From: a virus
Direction: 5' to 3' (one strand)
Virus record (IMG/VR): IMGVR_UViG_3300033150_002070
Location: 1 to 64,000 of that record
DNA length: 64,000 nt
In this document: in pieces, positions 32,616-40,348 of the stretch
Layout: each line of letters begins with the position of its first letter
Position numbering within the stretch: the stretch's first letter is position 1
Position numbers and translations under genes: made by a program
The notes under the pieces: generated by a model
Database searches by the model: none
The model's input: the letters and a program-made list of their open reading frames with translations, nothing else
Told to the model about the DNA's origin: nothing

Positions 32616-34163
32616 ATGCCTTCCAGGAATATCTTTAACACTAAGACTTCTCATCTTCCCAAGGTTAATACGGTGAACGAGGCTGGTGGAACAGCCTATA
32701 AGTTTTCGCCGAAGCATACGCTGGCCCAGCTTGCCGTCACAGGCACATTCGAAAAGACGTATTATACGGACGGCGAAGCTCAGCTTGATAAGCTCAAGGA
32801 GATACTTCCTGAGATCGAGCCTGAGTTTATAGCCAAGTGCGCAGTCTATTCTAGAAGGCGTGGGTTTATGAAGGATATGCCGGCCTTCCTTCTTGCGTAT
32901 CTTTCGACAAGACACCTGGGACTGTTTGAGCGGATCTTTCCCAAGGTCGTGAATAACGCTCGTATGCTTCGAGGCTTCGTCCAGATAGTAAGAAGCGGGG
33001 CCGTCGGAAGACGATCTTTCGGATCGTGCCCCAAAAGGCTCATCCGGAAGTGGGTCGTCCAGCGAGACTTGTCCCAGCTTTTCAGGGATTCTATCGGCGA
33101 GCCTTCGATGGGCGACATTATCAAGATGGTACACCCAAAGCCCAAGAGCAAGGCACAGGAAGCCTTATTCGGGTATCTTATCGGAAGTGAGGTTAACGCC
33201 GAGTATCTTCCTGATCTTGTAAAGGAGTTCGAGGCTTTCAAGGCGTCTCCCGACTCCACGAAGGTTCCCGATGTTCCGTTCATGCTTCTTACAGGCGTAA
33301 ACTTCGGAGAGCAAAAGAGGGCTATCTGGAAGCGTATCCTTGAGAACGCCTCGTGGCAACAGACAAGGATAAATCTCAACACTTTCAAGCGTCACGGCGT
33401 TTTCGACGATCCTGAGACGGTTGAGCTTGCGGCAAAGCGTCTTTCGGATCGGGATCTTATTCTGAGGGCCAAGGCGTTCCCGTTCCAGGTATATGCAACG
33501 CTCAAGTTCGCAAGATATGACCATAGGATCGAGAAGGCCTTACTCGACGCTCTTGAGGTAACAGTTGAAAATATCCCTGAGTTTGAGGGTAACGTCCTTG
33601 TCTTTCCAGATGTTTCAGCCTCAATGGGTTCACCTATAACGGGTGAGCGCGGCTCTGCTTCGAGCAGAGTCCAGTGTGTAGATGCAGCCGGGCTTTTTGC
33701 GGCGTGCATACTCAAGAAGAATAAAAACGCTGTGGTCTGGCCATTTGACACACGGGTCTATCACTGGGTTCGTCTGAGCCCGTTCGACACAGTCTATACT
33801 AACGCCGAAAAGATCGCCGGGCTTTGTGGTGGTTCGACTGCAATCCACGCTCCTCTTGAAATGGCCAACGACGAGGGGCTTAAGGGCGATCTTGTGATCT
33901 ACATATCGGATAACGAGTCCTGGGTTGGGTCTGAACCGTTTGAAACGCGGACGATCAAGGCCTGGGATAAGTTCAAGCGGCGCAATCCCAACGCGAAGCT
34001 CGTCTGCATAGACATTCAGCCTACAGGTTCAACTCAGGCACCCGACGATCCGTCAATCCTTAACATAGGCGGGTTTTCTGATTCGATCTTTGAAGTAATC
34101 CGTCTTTTCGCAACTGGATCGCCGGATCACTGGGTAGAGGTCATTGAGAATGAGAGGATCTAA
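32616..34163 (+). CDS. rsr: Ro60 homologue (TROVE + von Willebrand A), 515 aa
   Basis: A bacterial/phage Ro60 (Rsr) protein. Residues about 10-320 form the TROVE HEAT-repeat ring (TYYTDGEAQLDKL; AKCAVYSRRRGFMKDMPAFLLAYL; GEPSMGDIIKMVHPKPKSKA), and about 325-515 a vWA domain with MIDAS D332-x-S-x-S (DVSASMGS) and CGGSTAIHAPL. Length and order match the family (about 530 aa). Known Ro60 proteins bind Y RNAs and structured RNA ends and, with PNPase, form an RNA-degrading complex in some bacteria. The Y-RNA-like genes start 6 bp after the stop codon. It has its own promoter, so it is set apart from the operon before it. Confidence 0.93.
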   Translation: MPSRNIFNTKTSHLPKVNTVNEAGGTAYKFSPKHTLAQLAVTGTFEKTYYTDGEAQLDKLKEILPEIEPEFIAKCAVYSRRRGFMKDMPAFLLAYLSTRHLGLFERIFPKVVNNARMLRGFVQIVRSGAVGRRSFGSCPKRLIRKWVVQRDLSQLFRDSIGEPSMGDIIKMVHPKPKSKAQEALFGYLIGSEVNAEYLPDLVKEFEAFKASPDSTKVPDVPFMLLTGVNFGEQKRAIWKRILENASWQQTRINLNTFKRHGVFDDPETVELAAKRLSDRDLILRAKAFPFQVYATLKFARYDHRIEKALLDALEVTVENIPEFEGNVLVFPDVSASMGSPITGERGSASSRVQCVDAAGLFAACILKKNKNAVVWPFDTRVYHWVRLSPFDTVYTNAEKIAGLCGGSTAIHAPLEMANDEGLKGDLVIYISDNESWVGSEPFETRTIKAWDKFKRRNPNAKLVCIDIQPTGSTQAPDDPSILNIGGFSDSIFEVIRLFATGSPDHWVEVIENERI

Positions 34164-34168
34164 GTTTA

Positions 34169-34305
34169 GCCCTGGATGCCGAGGGGGATTACATCCGCAT
34201 GGGACGGCGTGGTTACAGGTTCGAGTCCTGTCGTCCAGCCCTAGTGGCTGGATGTAGCTCAATCGGCAGAGCACGATAGTAAATCTCTCTCACTATTGCC
34301 AGGGC
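34169..34305 (+). ncRNA. Y RNA 1 with circularly permuted tRNA-like domain (Yrl type)
   Basis: The closing stem is GCCCTGG (34169-34175)/CCAGGGC (34299-34305). Then ATGCC faces ACTATTG as an internal loop, and a 9-bp helix forms from GAGGGGGAT and ATCTCTCTC, followed by the TAC bulge and ATCC. These match RNAs 2 and 3. In between lies a tRNA module in permuted order: T-arm ACAGG-TTCGAGT-CCTGT (34215-34231), acceptor 3' strand CGTCCAGCC, loop CTAGT, acceptor 5' strand GGCTGGATG, TA, then D-arm GCTC-AATCGGCA-GAGC (34257-34272). This is the architecture reported for YrlA-type bacterial Y RNAs. Confidence 0.85.
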
Positions 34306-34317
34306 AAAGGAAGTCAA

Positions 34318-34380
34318 GGCCCAGATGCCGGTTGGGGTTACATCCTGGTTGCGGATTACCTCACCACTTCTTGCTGAGCC
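34318..34380 (+). ncRNA. Y RNA 2, short form
   Basis: GGCCCAG (34318-34324)/CTGAGCC (34374-34380) closing stem with one mismatch, then ATGCC, a GGTTGGGGT strand, TAC bulge and ATCC that pairs with GGAT (34353-34356) over a 7-nt loop. Same order and bulge as RNAs 1 and 3. Confidence 0.75.
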
Positions 34381-34395
34381 TTGTAAGATTCAGCA

Positions 34396-34471
34396 GGCCC
34401 AGATGCTGGTTGGGACTACATCACAGTGACTAGCAGTTACTGACGGATGTCTCAACCGATTTTGCTGGGCC
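34396..34471 (+). ncRNA. Y RNA 3
   Basis: Perfect closing stem GGCCCAG (34396-34402)/CTGGGCC (34465-34471); ATGCT/GATTTTG internal loop; 9-bp helix GGTTGGGAC/GTCTCAACC; TAC bulge; ATC/GAT; apical hairpin CAGTGAC-TAGCA-GTTACTG. The bulged helix is the probable Ro60-binding site. Confidence 0.82.
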
Positions 34472-34481
34472 TTATAAGTTT

Positions 34482-34561
34482 GGCTCCGGCGGAGGGGTTC
34501 CTTCCTCCTTCCGGTCATATAAGGAGCTGAAAAGCAGGCCAAGCACCTCTTCGCCGGAGCC
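34482..34561 (+). ncRNA. Fourth structured RNA downstream of the Y RNAs
   Basis: Perfect 10-bp closing stem GGCTCCGGCG (34482-34491)/CGCCGGAGCC (34552-34561), extended by GAGG/CCTC across a TT bulge. It lacks the TTACATC module, so it is not an obvious Y RNA. It is followed by TTATT and may also end transcription. Confidence 0.6.
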
Positions 34562-34582
34562 TTATTAGAACGGAGGTCTGCG

Positions 34583-35401
34583 ATGGAGCTAACTGCAACT
34601 CAGGTCAACGACTTTCTTACATGCCCGCGGATGTACTGGTATGCGCATGTTCTTGAGCTACCGCTTGAGTATGCACGTCCTGAGATGGTGGTTGGGAAGG
34701 CGATCCATGCCGCGATAGCCTCAGTGCATGACGATTTTGAAAAAAGCGCGGATCAGTCGGATCTTATTCAAAGCGGCATTGATACATACTTTAAAAGCAT
34801 CGAGAGTCAGCTTAGCGAACATCCTGAGTTTGGCCTTGATATTTTCGACCTCAAGCCTTTTGAACCTAAAGCTCTCTCCATGATAACCTCGTATCTTCAG
34901 GACGGGCGCAACTTCCAGGCTCCGGAGGTTTTGACCGAAGTTCACTTTGAGTTTGAGATTGACGGTCTTAAGCTCAGGGGTTACATAGACCAGCTTAGAT
35001 TTCACCCAAGTCGAGTTGATCTAGTTGAGATTAAGACTGGTAAGTTTCCTCCGTCTGATGCTTTCCTTGCGATGAGCCCTCAGTTTTCGATCTACCGTCT
35101 TGCTGTGGAACGCTCGCCGGAAATCAAGGAAATGGTTGGTGATCGTAAGATCGCTATCTTCCACTTACAGCTTCAGGACTACCTGAAGCGCCGCGGGGGC
35201 GATGTGTACTACCCAGTCTTCCGGGACAAAATGTCTCTTAAGAGTGCGGTAAATGAGTTGATGGTGATCAAGGAATCTATCGAGCATAATCTATTTCCGA
35301 GGAGAGTGCTGTCGTTTTCATCGTGCAAGGGCTTTTGTAGATACGTCGACAGGTGTTTGAGTGAGTTTGGGGGCATTGGCCGGGTACCAAGTATCTTTTA
35401 G
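34583..35401 (+). CDS. Cas4/RecB-like PD-(D/E)XK nuclease with Fe-S cysteines, 272 aa
   Basis: Starts LTATQVNDFLTCPRMYWY, the usual entry of the PDDEXK_1/Cas4 group with the first Cys. Core nuclease residues are GYID136 and E149-I-K151 (VEIKTGK). The last 30 residues hold C-x3-C-x5-C (SCKGFCRYVDRC), completing a probable 4Fe-4S site. Likely a 5'-3' exonuclease producing ends for the Sak4-like recombination protein coded next. Confidence 0.82.
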   Translation: MELTATQVNDFLTCPRMYWYAHVLELPLEYARPEMVVGKAIHAAIASVHDDFEKSADQSDLIQSGIDTYFKSIESQLSEHPEFGLDIFDLKPFEPKALSMITSYLQDGRNFQAPEVLTEVHFEFEIDGLKLRGYIDQLRFHPSRVDLVEIKTGKFPPSDAFLAMSPQFSIYRLAVERSPEIKEMVGDRKIAIFHLQLQDYLKRRGGDVYYPVFRDKMSLKSAVNELMVIKESIEHNLFPRRVLSFSSCKGFCRYVDRCLSEFGGIGRVPSIF

Positions 35402-35420
35402 AAAAAAAAAGGAGGTCTGT

Positions 35421-36122
35421 ATGGCTGAGCTTGAGTTTTACTCACCTGGTGAGAATGAGTGGAAGTCGGTTCTCTTGTATGGGCAGCCGAGAACCGGCAA
35501 GACTGTTTGCGCTTCAACTGCCCCGAGGCCGCTTTTTCTTGACTGCGAAGGCGGTCTTCTGTCTATCAAAGACAGGGACGTTAAGGCTGTGAGAATCAGG
35601 TCTATCGCTGATCTTGAGGCGGCCTACACCTGGCTTGAAAAGCACGGTAAAGATGAGAAGCGTGAGTTTGACACTGTGGTAATTGACTCAATTACCGAGC
35701 TTCAGGTAATCTTAGTTGAGGACCTTACTAAGAAGCAGGGGGCTCAAACTCCCGACATACGCACCTGGGGACTTGTCTTTACCAAGATGCGTTCGATTAC
35801 CAAGGCGTTCAGGGAGCTTCCGTACCATCTTGTTTTTACTGCTCTTGAAAGAACCTTCCGCGATGAGATTACCGGCAAGGTGTACTTCGGGCCTGATCTT
35901 CTTGGTCAGAGTGCCGACAAGGTTCCAGCTTATTTTGACTTCATCTTCCGAACAGTTACTAAGCCTGTAACGGATTCCAAGGGTCTCAAAACCGGTGAAG
36001 TTTCATACCGGCTTATCACACGTGGAACCGACTCGTACTTTGCGGGCGGGCGTAGTCCTGTCCTTGAGATCGAGGAGGAGCCTGATCTTACTAAGATTTT
36101 TGAGAAAGTGGGGGCGGTGTGA
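35421..36122 (+). CDS. Sak4-like RecA-fold ATPase, 233 aa
   Basis: Start ATG 35421 after AAAAAAGGAGGTCTGT. Walker A GQPRTGKT (residues 21-28), Walker B TVVIDS near 90, and GPDLLGQSADKVPAYFDFI late, as in phage AAA_24/Sak4 single-strand annealing proteins. Neighbours, an exonuclease and a DUF669-like protein, form the usual recombination set. Confidence 0.82.
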   Translation: MAELEFYSPGENEWKSVLLYGQPRTGKTVCASTAPRPLFLDCEGGLLSIKDRDVKAVRIRSIADLEAAYTWLEKHGKDEKREFDTVVIDSITELQVILVEDLTKKQGAQTPDIRTWGLVFTKMRSITKAFRELPYHLVFTALERTFRDEITGKVYFGPDLLGQSADKVPAYFDFIFRTVTKPVTDSKGLKTGEVSYRLITRGTDSYFAGGRSPVLEIEEEPDLTKIFEKVGAV

Positions 36123-36346
36123 TGTTCAGGATAGTTGTATGTTTCAAGGATCAGGTTATAAGTCCATGGGCAGGTGGTAAGATGAGAGTGCTTGCTGTGA
36201 AATCCGAGTCGAGGCCGGTTCTCACACTTCGCGGTGAGTACTTCGCGGTGAATGTAAGCAGATCAACTGTCGGTGATAAGGTAGATGGGCAGTTGTATCT
36301 TTCGAGGGATGCGGTAGCGTACCTGTACGTAGAGAAGGAGGCTTAG
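36122..36346 (+). CDS. Small hypothetical protein, 74 aa
   Basis: TGATG overlap with the Sak4-like gene. Beta-rich (RPVLTLRGEYFAVNVSRSTVG). Function unknown. Confidence 0.55.
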   Translation: MFRIVVCFKDQVISPWAGGKMRVLAVKSESRPVLTLRGEYFAVNVSRSTVGDKVDGQLYLSRDAVAYLYVEKEA

Positions 36347-36571
36347 ATGGAAAGGCGTATTTTAATCGGCGAGAAAGGGGGTGAGGTGATCTTTGAAGTC
36401 GAGCCGTCTTCAATTGACGAGCTTTCGGAGCTTCTGGTAGAGCTTTTCAAAGCTCACCCGGATGCGTTCGATGCTCTATCGGCGGTAGTTAGGATAGCTG
36501 AGGTTAAGATTGAGCTTGAACTAAGGAGGTCTGAGTATGGCAAGGTTTACCATTCCGAAGGACTTGGATGA
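36347..36571 (+). CDS. Small hypothetical protein, 74 aa
   Basis: ATG directly after the previous stop; overlaps the next gene by 35 bp. Acidic helical part (DELSELLVELFKAHPDAFDALS). Function unknown. Confidence 0.55.
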   Translation: MERRILIGEKGGEVIFEVEPSSIDELSELLVELFKAHPDAFDALSAVVRIAEVKIELELRRSEYGKVYHSEGLG

Positions 36572-36932
36572 TGTTGAGGAGTTTCCGGTTGTAAAGCCGG
36601 GTGTGTATAATGCGGCCATCAGGAAGGCTGAGGTTCGGCCTTCGCAGGATGGAACAAGCGACAATCTGTGGCTCCACTGGATTATTGAGGATGGGGACGA
36701 GGAGGAGATTGGTAAGCCTGCGATCCAGATTATATCGCTTAAGGAGCAGGCCCTCTTTCGTCTCAAGCAGGTGATGGTAGCGCTTGATATGGAGGCGTCT
36801 GGAACCGAGTTTGACACTGATGATTTTCTTGATCGTCGAGCTCAGATTTCGGTGTCGCACCGCGAGTGGCAGGGCCAGACGCGCCAGGACATCAAGGTCT
36901 TAGGACCGCCGACTGATGGGATTAAATTCTAA
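36537..36932 (+). CDS. DUF669-like single-strand DNA-binding protein, 131 aa
   Basis: PKDLDDVEEFPVVKPGVYNAAIRKAEVR, a beta barrel, then FRLKQVMVALDM and FLDRRAQISVSHREWQGQTRQDI follow the phage DUF669 plan. These serve as SSBs beside Sak4-like annealases. Confidence 0.72.
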   Translation: MARFTIPKDLDDVEEFPVVKPGVYNAAIRKAEVRPSQDGTSDNLWLHWIIEDGDEEEIGKPAIQIISLKEQALFRLKQVMVALDMEASGTEFDTDDFLDRRAQISVSHREWQGQTRQDIKVLGPPTDGIKF

Positions 36933-36944
36933 GAGGAGGTTGGT

Positions 36945-37160
36945 ATGGCAACTGTTCCCGATGCAAGTTCCAAGCCGACTCTGAGTGGTGTAGTAAACGA
37001 GCTTGAGGCTATCACTGACTCGATCTTTCAGAAGCTTGAGCTTGTGGAGGACTCGAAGGAAGTTCCTAAAGCGGGTTCCAAGCTTGAGGTTGAGATACAG
37101 CGGGTCGAGTTAGTAGTTGAGAAGCTTCAGCGAGTAGGGAGAGTTCTTGAACTGCTTTAA
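36945..37160 (+). CDS. Small coiled-coil protein, 71 aa
   Basis: AAGAGGAGGTTGGT before ATG. Two heptad-rich helices (VVNELEAITDSIFQKLELVED; EVEIQRVELVVEKLQRVGRVLELL). Function unknown. Confidence 0.55.
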   Translation: MATVPDASSKPTLSGVVNELEAITDSIFQKLELVEDSKEVPKAGSKLEVEIQRVELVVEKLQRVGRVLELL

Positions 37161-37163
37161 TTT

Positions 37164-37260
37164 CCTGCAGAACGGCTTGAGTGTTGGTCGCGGGTTTAAA
37201 CAGCGTGTGGTGCAGTCGTTCTGCTGGACAGGGCGGGTGGGGCTTGGTCCCCACCTGCCC
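37164..37260 (+). ncRNA. Two adjacent RNA hairpin structures in a gene gap
   Basis: GCAGAACG (37167-37174) pairs with CGTTCTGC (37217-37224) round a 42-nt interior, with outer CC/GG. Next, 37231-37260 is a near-perfect 12-bp hairpin GGGCgGGTGGGG-CTTGGT-CCCCACCTGCCC, directly before the ribosome site GGGAGGTTGAT of the next gene. No T-tract follows. Confidence 0.5.
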
Positions 37261-37271
37261 GGGAGGTTGAT

Positions 37272-37499
37272 ATGCCAGGAGTTCCGTTTTTCTCGATAGG
37301 CAGTGGTGAGCTTGCTGATCTTCCTGAGATACCCGATGAGGTTACTTGCAAATGCGGCGCTCGATGCAGGGTTAAGTTTTCTGAGGGGAAGGCGGTAAAA
37401 CTCGGATTTATTGACTGTAAAAGTTGCGGAGCGACGTATCTTGTGAGTATCAACGGGAAGGATCTCACGAGGTATTACAGGGATACGGGGCGGTGGTAA
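37272..37499 (+). CDS. Zinc-ribbon protein, 75 aa
   Basis: CKCGARC and CKSCGA, 23 residues apart, make one Zn ribbon. Ends with a basic aromatic tail (DLTRYYRDTGRW). Function unknown. Confidence 0.6.
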   Translation: MPGVPFFSIGSGELADLPEIPDEVTCKCGARCRVKFSEGKAVKLGFIDCKSCGATYLVSINGKDLTRYYRDTGRW

Positions 37500-38164
37500 G
37501 AAACGGTCGAACGTCTTGGGAGAGAGGGAGGTTAAGAGAAGGAAGTGACACGCCTGTCACCAGATATAATTTTCACTCTTAAGTTATTGTGGGACAGCAG
37601 TTTGGGAAGAAGGAAGTGACACGTCTGTCACTATTCACAAGTGGTGACACGGTACCCGTACGAAACAGAAAAAAAAAATACTAGATGATATATCAAACTA
37701 GAAAATACTAGCTAGAAAATACTATAAAGTACTAGCTGCTAACCCCGATAAAAAAATAATAAAATATATAAATACCAGAAAATACTAGATAATAAAATAT
37801 ATATAAATACTAGAAAATACTAGAAAATACTAGATTATATATTAATAGCAATTTTCATGCCAGAATGATTCAGAATGGAGATTTTTATTCGATTCGGTTC
37901 GGCCTGGAGGAATTTTTGAGGAGATTCAGTTCGATCTGAACCCTATTTCAGATTTGGCCGAGAATGGCCCGAATTTCGATTCTAAGCAACGTTTTTTCTT
38001 TCCATGGGTCCTAACCATGTGGAAAGGAGAAATGGCTGAGAATGGCTCAAATTTCAATTCTGAGCAACGATAACATATAGGTTCAAAAGATAAAAATTGG
38101 GGACAATTTTTCCTGGGGCATTGAAAGGATGCTTGAGCTAACCAGAAAAAAAAGGAGGGATCTG
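37500..38164. other. AT-rich gene-free region, second origin-like candidate
   Basis: Contains GTGACA-N4-TGTCAC palindromes at 37545-37560 and 37616-37631, both within the longer repeat GAAGGAAGTGACACG, and a third half at 37644. From 37670 to 37850 there are about eight AAATACTAG(A) units in almost pure AT DNA. Then repeat unit A (37948-38085). I see no gene. Confidence 0.75.
37948..38085. repeat. 138-bp repeat unit A
   Basis: Matches unit B at 38380-38517 over its whole length with scattered changes. Each starts TCAGATTTGGCCGA, has two GGCnCnAATTTCnATTCTnAGC words, a CTTTCC/GGAAAG hairpin between them, and ends ACATATAGGTTCA. Confidence 0.8.
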
Positions 38165-38281
38165 ATGGATGAAGCAAGGATTGAGAAGCTGTGTCGTGAG
38201 GCTCCGGAGGAGGTTCGCACGGAGGTGGCTGATTATCTGGAGAATCTTCTTGAAAGCCAAGCTGGGGAAGAGTCGATTTGA
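38165..38281 (+). CDS. Very small acidic protein, 38 aa
   Basis: AAAAAGGAGGGATCTG before ATG. Helical (EVRTEVADYLENLLESQ). Lies between the two 138-bp repeats. Function unknown. Confidence 0.5.
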   Translation: MDEARIEKLCREAPEEVRTEVADYLENLLESQAGEESI

Positions 38282-38283
38282 TC

Positions 38284-38358
38284 GTGCTTGACTTCCAGAT
38301 TTATAAGAGGCCGCGTGCGATGGTTGAGGGATGGGTGAAGATGCTGAGGGCTGATTGA
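38284..38358 (+). CDS. Possible 24-aa peptide
   Basis: GTG frame just after the previous stop, coding a basic peptide (LDFQIYKRPRAMVEGWVKML). No separate ribosome site; may be a gene fragment. Confidence 0.2.
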   Translation: MLDFQIYKRPRAMVEGWVKMLRAD

Positions 38359-38379
38359 GGATGTTTTTTCGAAATCTTC

Positions 38380-38517
38380 TCAGATTTGGCCGATAAGGCC
38401 CCAAATTTCGCTTCTGAGCGATGTTTTTCATTTCCATGAGTGAAACATCGTGGAAAGGCTAAAATGGCCATTAAGGCCCCAAATTTCAATTCTAAGCGAT
38501 GTTTACATATAGGTTCA
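38380..38517. repeat. 138-bp repeat unit B
   Basis: Second copy of the unit at 37948-38085, ending 28 bp before the helicase start codon. Two copies framing a small gene suggest a duplicated control element or recombination target. Confidence 0.8.
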
Positions 38518-38545
38518 GAAAGAGACAGGAAAGGAAAGAACTGCA

Positions 38546-40105
38546 ATGCTTGAGCTCAACAGAAAAACAGGCCGTGTGATACTTGACAGGCCCTACTTCG
38601 TGAACGAGGGCGTCTACCGCTCTAAGCGTGATGGCCGAACAGAAGTTCTTCCAAATCTCGACATTCTTCTCGGCCTTATAAAACGTGGAGCTAAGCCTTC
38701 AAGCGAGGTAACGTCGCTTATCAAAATTGAGCTTGCGCTTCCGAAGAAGGCGGCCTCCCTTGAGGAGTATGCCGAAATGGTCTTAAGGTCATCTGGACTG
38801 AAACCCTACCGCCATCAGGTTAAGTCCTTGGCCTTCGCCCTTGCGGCAGAAAAGTGCGGTCTTTTCCTTGAGATGGGGCTTGGAAAGACTCTGGTTGCAT
38901 TGGGCTTCGTGAAGGCTCTCCTTGATGAGGAAAGGATCGAAGGGGCTCTTATTGTGGCTCCACTTTCAGTAATCCCGTTCTGGGTGAAGGAGGCTAAGCG
39001 GTTTGGCATTGAGCTTACAGTGCTTCACGGCCCAAAGGCCAAGCGCCAGGCTAAGTGGAACGGTCAAGGCAGCTATGTGATAAACTACGAGGGTCTGAGA
39101 GTGATGGGCTGGAAGCCTGACTCTTTCAAACGCTTTGCTGTGGTTCTCGACGAATCTGAGAAGATCAAGACTCCCAAAGCTCAAGTTACGAGACTTTCCT
39201 GGAAGCTTTTCAAATACACTCCATACAAGCTTATCCTGAACGGCATTCCGTTTACCGAGTCTCCGCTTGAGATATATTCGCAGTTTCGGTTTCTCGATCC
39301 GGCCTTCCTTGGATTTACAACTTATTCCAACTTCAAGAAGCGCTATGCTGTTTTCGGCGGCTATATGAACTACGAAGTAGTTAGCTACCAGAATATCGGC
39401 GAGCTTGCTTCACGGGTTAGAAGGCGCTCTGTATCTTACCAGCGCAAGGACTGCATTGACCTTCCGCCAAAGGTTTACGAGGTAAGATATGTCGAGCTTC
39501 CAGAAAAACTCAGGAAGCTCTACGATGAGATGGAGAAAAACTACGTGATTGAGCTTCGTAAGAACAAGATTACTGCTTTCAACGTGCTTTCCAAGCTCAC
39601 TAAGCTCGCCGAGCTTACAAGCGGCTTTGTGATTTCAAGCGACAAAGCTCAGCGGATTGTAAGCTCTCCCAAACTTGATGAGCTTACCTCAATCCTTCCA
39701 AGCCTTGGCAAGGTCATAGTCTGGTGCAGGTTTCGTGAGGAGCTTGCTGAGTTAAGGCGGGCTGTTAGAGGCTGTCGGACAATGGACGGCTCAACAAGTT
39801 CAGAGGAACGTAAGCGAATTCTTGAGTGGTTTGATTCGGTCGAGAAAGGTGTTCTTGGGATCGAGATAAACGTTGGCAAGTATGGTCTTAACCTTCAGTC
39901 GGCTTCAACTGCTGTGTATCTATCAAGTTCGTTCTCACTTTCCACAAGGCTTCAGACAGAAGACCGTATTTACAGGATTGGATCAAACGGGGCGCTTATC
40001 ATTGATATTCTCGCCAAAGATACAGTCGACGAAGTGATATACGAGGCGCTGAAGCGTAAGGCTGATGTAAAGCAGGCCTTCATTGAGTATCTCAGGGCAA
40101 GATAG
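38546..40105 (+). CDS. SNF2-like DNA helicase, 519 aa
   Basis: Q-like RHQ, Walker A EMGLGKT near 109-115, DESE (motif II) near 201, NGIPFTESP, and motif VI TEDRIYRIG near 475 identify a SWI/SNF-type superfamily 2 helicase of the phage kind. Probable role in replication or recombination. AGGAAAGAACTGCA precedes the ATG; the ribosome site is weaker than usual here. Confidence 0.88.
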   Translation: MLELNRKTGRVILDRPYFVNEGVYRSKRDGRTEVLPNLDILLGLIKRGAKPSSEVTSLIKIELALPKKAASLEEYAEMVLRSSGLKPYRHQVKSLAFALAAEKCGLFLEMGLGKTLVALGFVKALLDEERIEGALIVAPLSVIPFWVKEAKRFGIELTVLHGPKAKRQAKWNGQGSYVINYEGLRVMGWKPDSFKRFAVVLDESEKIKTPKAQVTRLSWKLFKYTPYKLILNGIPFTESPLEIYSQFRFLDPAFLGFTTYSNFKKRYAVFGGYMNYEVVSYQNIGELASRVRRRSVSYQRKDCIDLPPKVYEVRYVELPEKLRKLYDEMEKNYVIELRKNKITAFNVLSKLTKLAELTSGFVISSDKAQRIVSSPKLDELTSILPSLGKVIVWCRFREELAELRRAVRGCRTMDGSTSSEERKRILEWFDSVEKGVLGIEINVGKYGLNLQSASTAVYLSSSFSLSTRLQTEDRIYRIGSNGALIIDILAKDTVDEVIYEALKRKADVKQAFIEYLRAR

Positions 40106-40116
40106 GAGGAGTGTGT

Positions 40117-40344
40117 ATGAGCAGGCCAAAGCAGGTCAAATTCATTATCTTCCACTGCGATGCGTGCCCTTACTGCAAGTGGGATCAGTCCCTTGGGGAG
40201 CCTAAACACGCTGGGCTTGACTGCACGCATCCCAAAGTGGTACGCCGGCGGATTGTGTCGGCTCTTGATCGCCAGACGTTTACTGATATCCCTGAATGGT
40301 GCCCACTTGAGGATGTGTTGATGGACGATCTAACGGAGGGATAA
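40117..40344 (+). CDS. Small Cys-rich protein, 75 aa
   Basis: ATG after AGGAGGAGTGTGT. CDACPYCKW...CTHPK and a late WCPLED look metal-binding. Function unknown. Confidence 0.6.
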   Translation: MSRPKQVKFIIFHCDACPYCKWDQSLGEPKHAGLDCTHPKVVRRRIVSALDRQTFTDIPEWCPLEDVLMDDLTEG

Positions 40345-40348
40345 GAAA

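Noticed and set aside
34215-34290. Ordinary tRNA gene
   Set aside because: T-arm precedes the acceptor and D-arm and no standard anticodon arm or CCA end exists; the parts only fit a permuted tRNA-like domain in a Y RNA.
37670-37850. Simple AT microsatellite only
   Set aside because: The AATACTAG word is retained with C and G positions constant in at least six copies, which plain AT drift would not keep.
39774-39783. TCGGACAAT match inside the helicase gene
   Set aside because: Only the core matches and it lies within conserved coding sequence, so chance is the better explanation.
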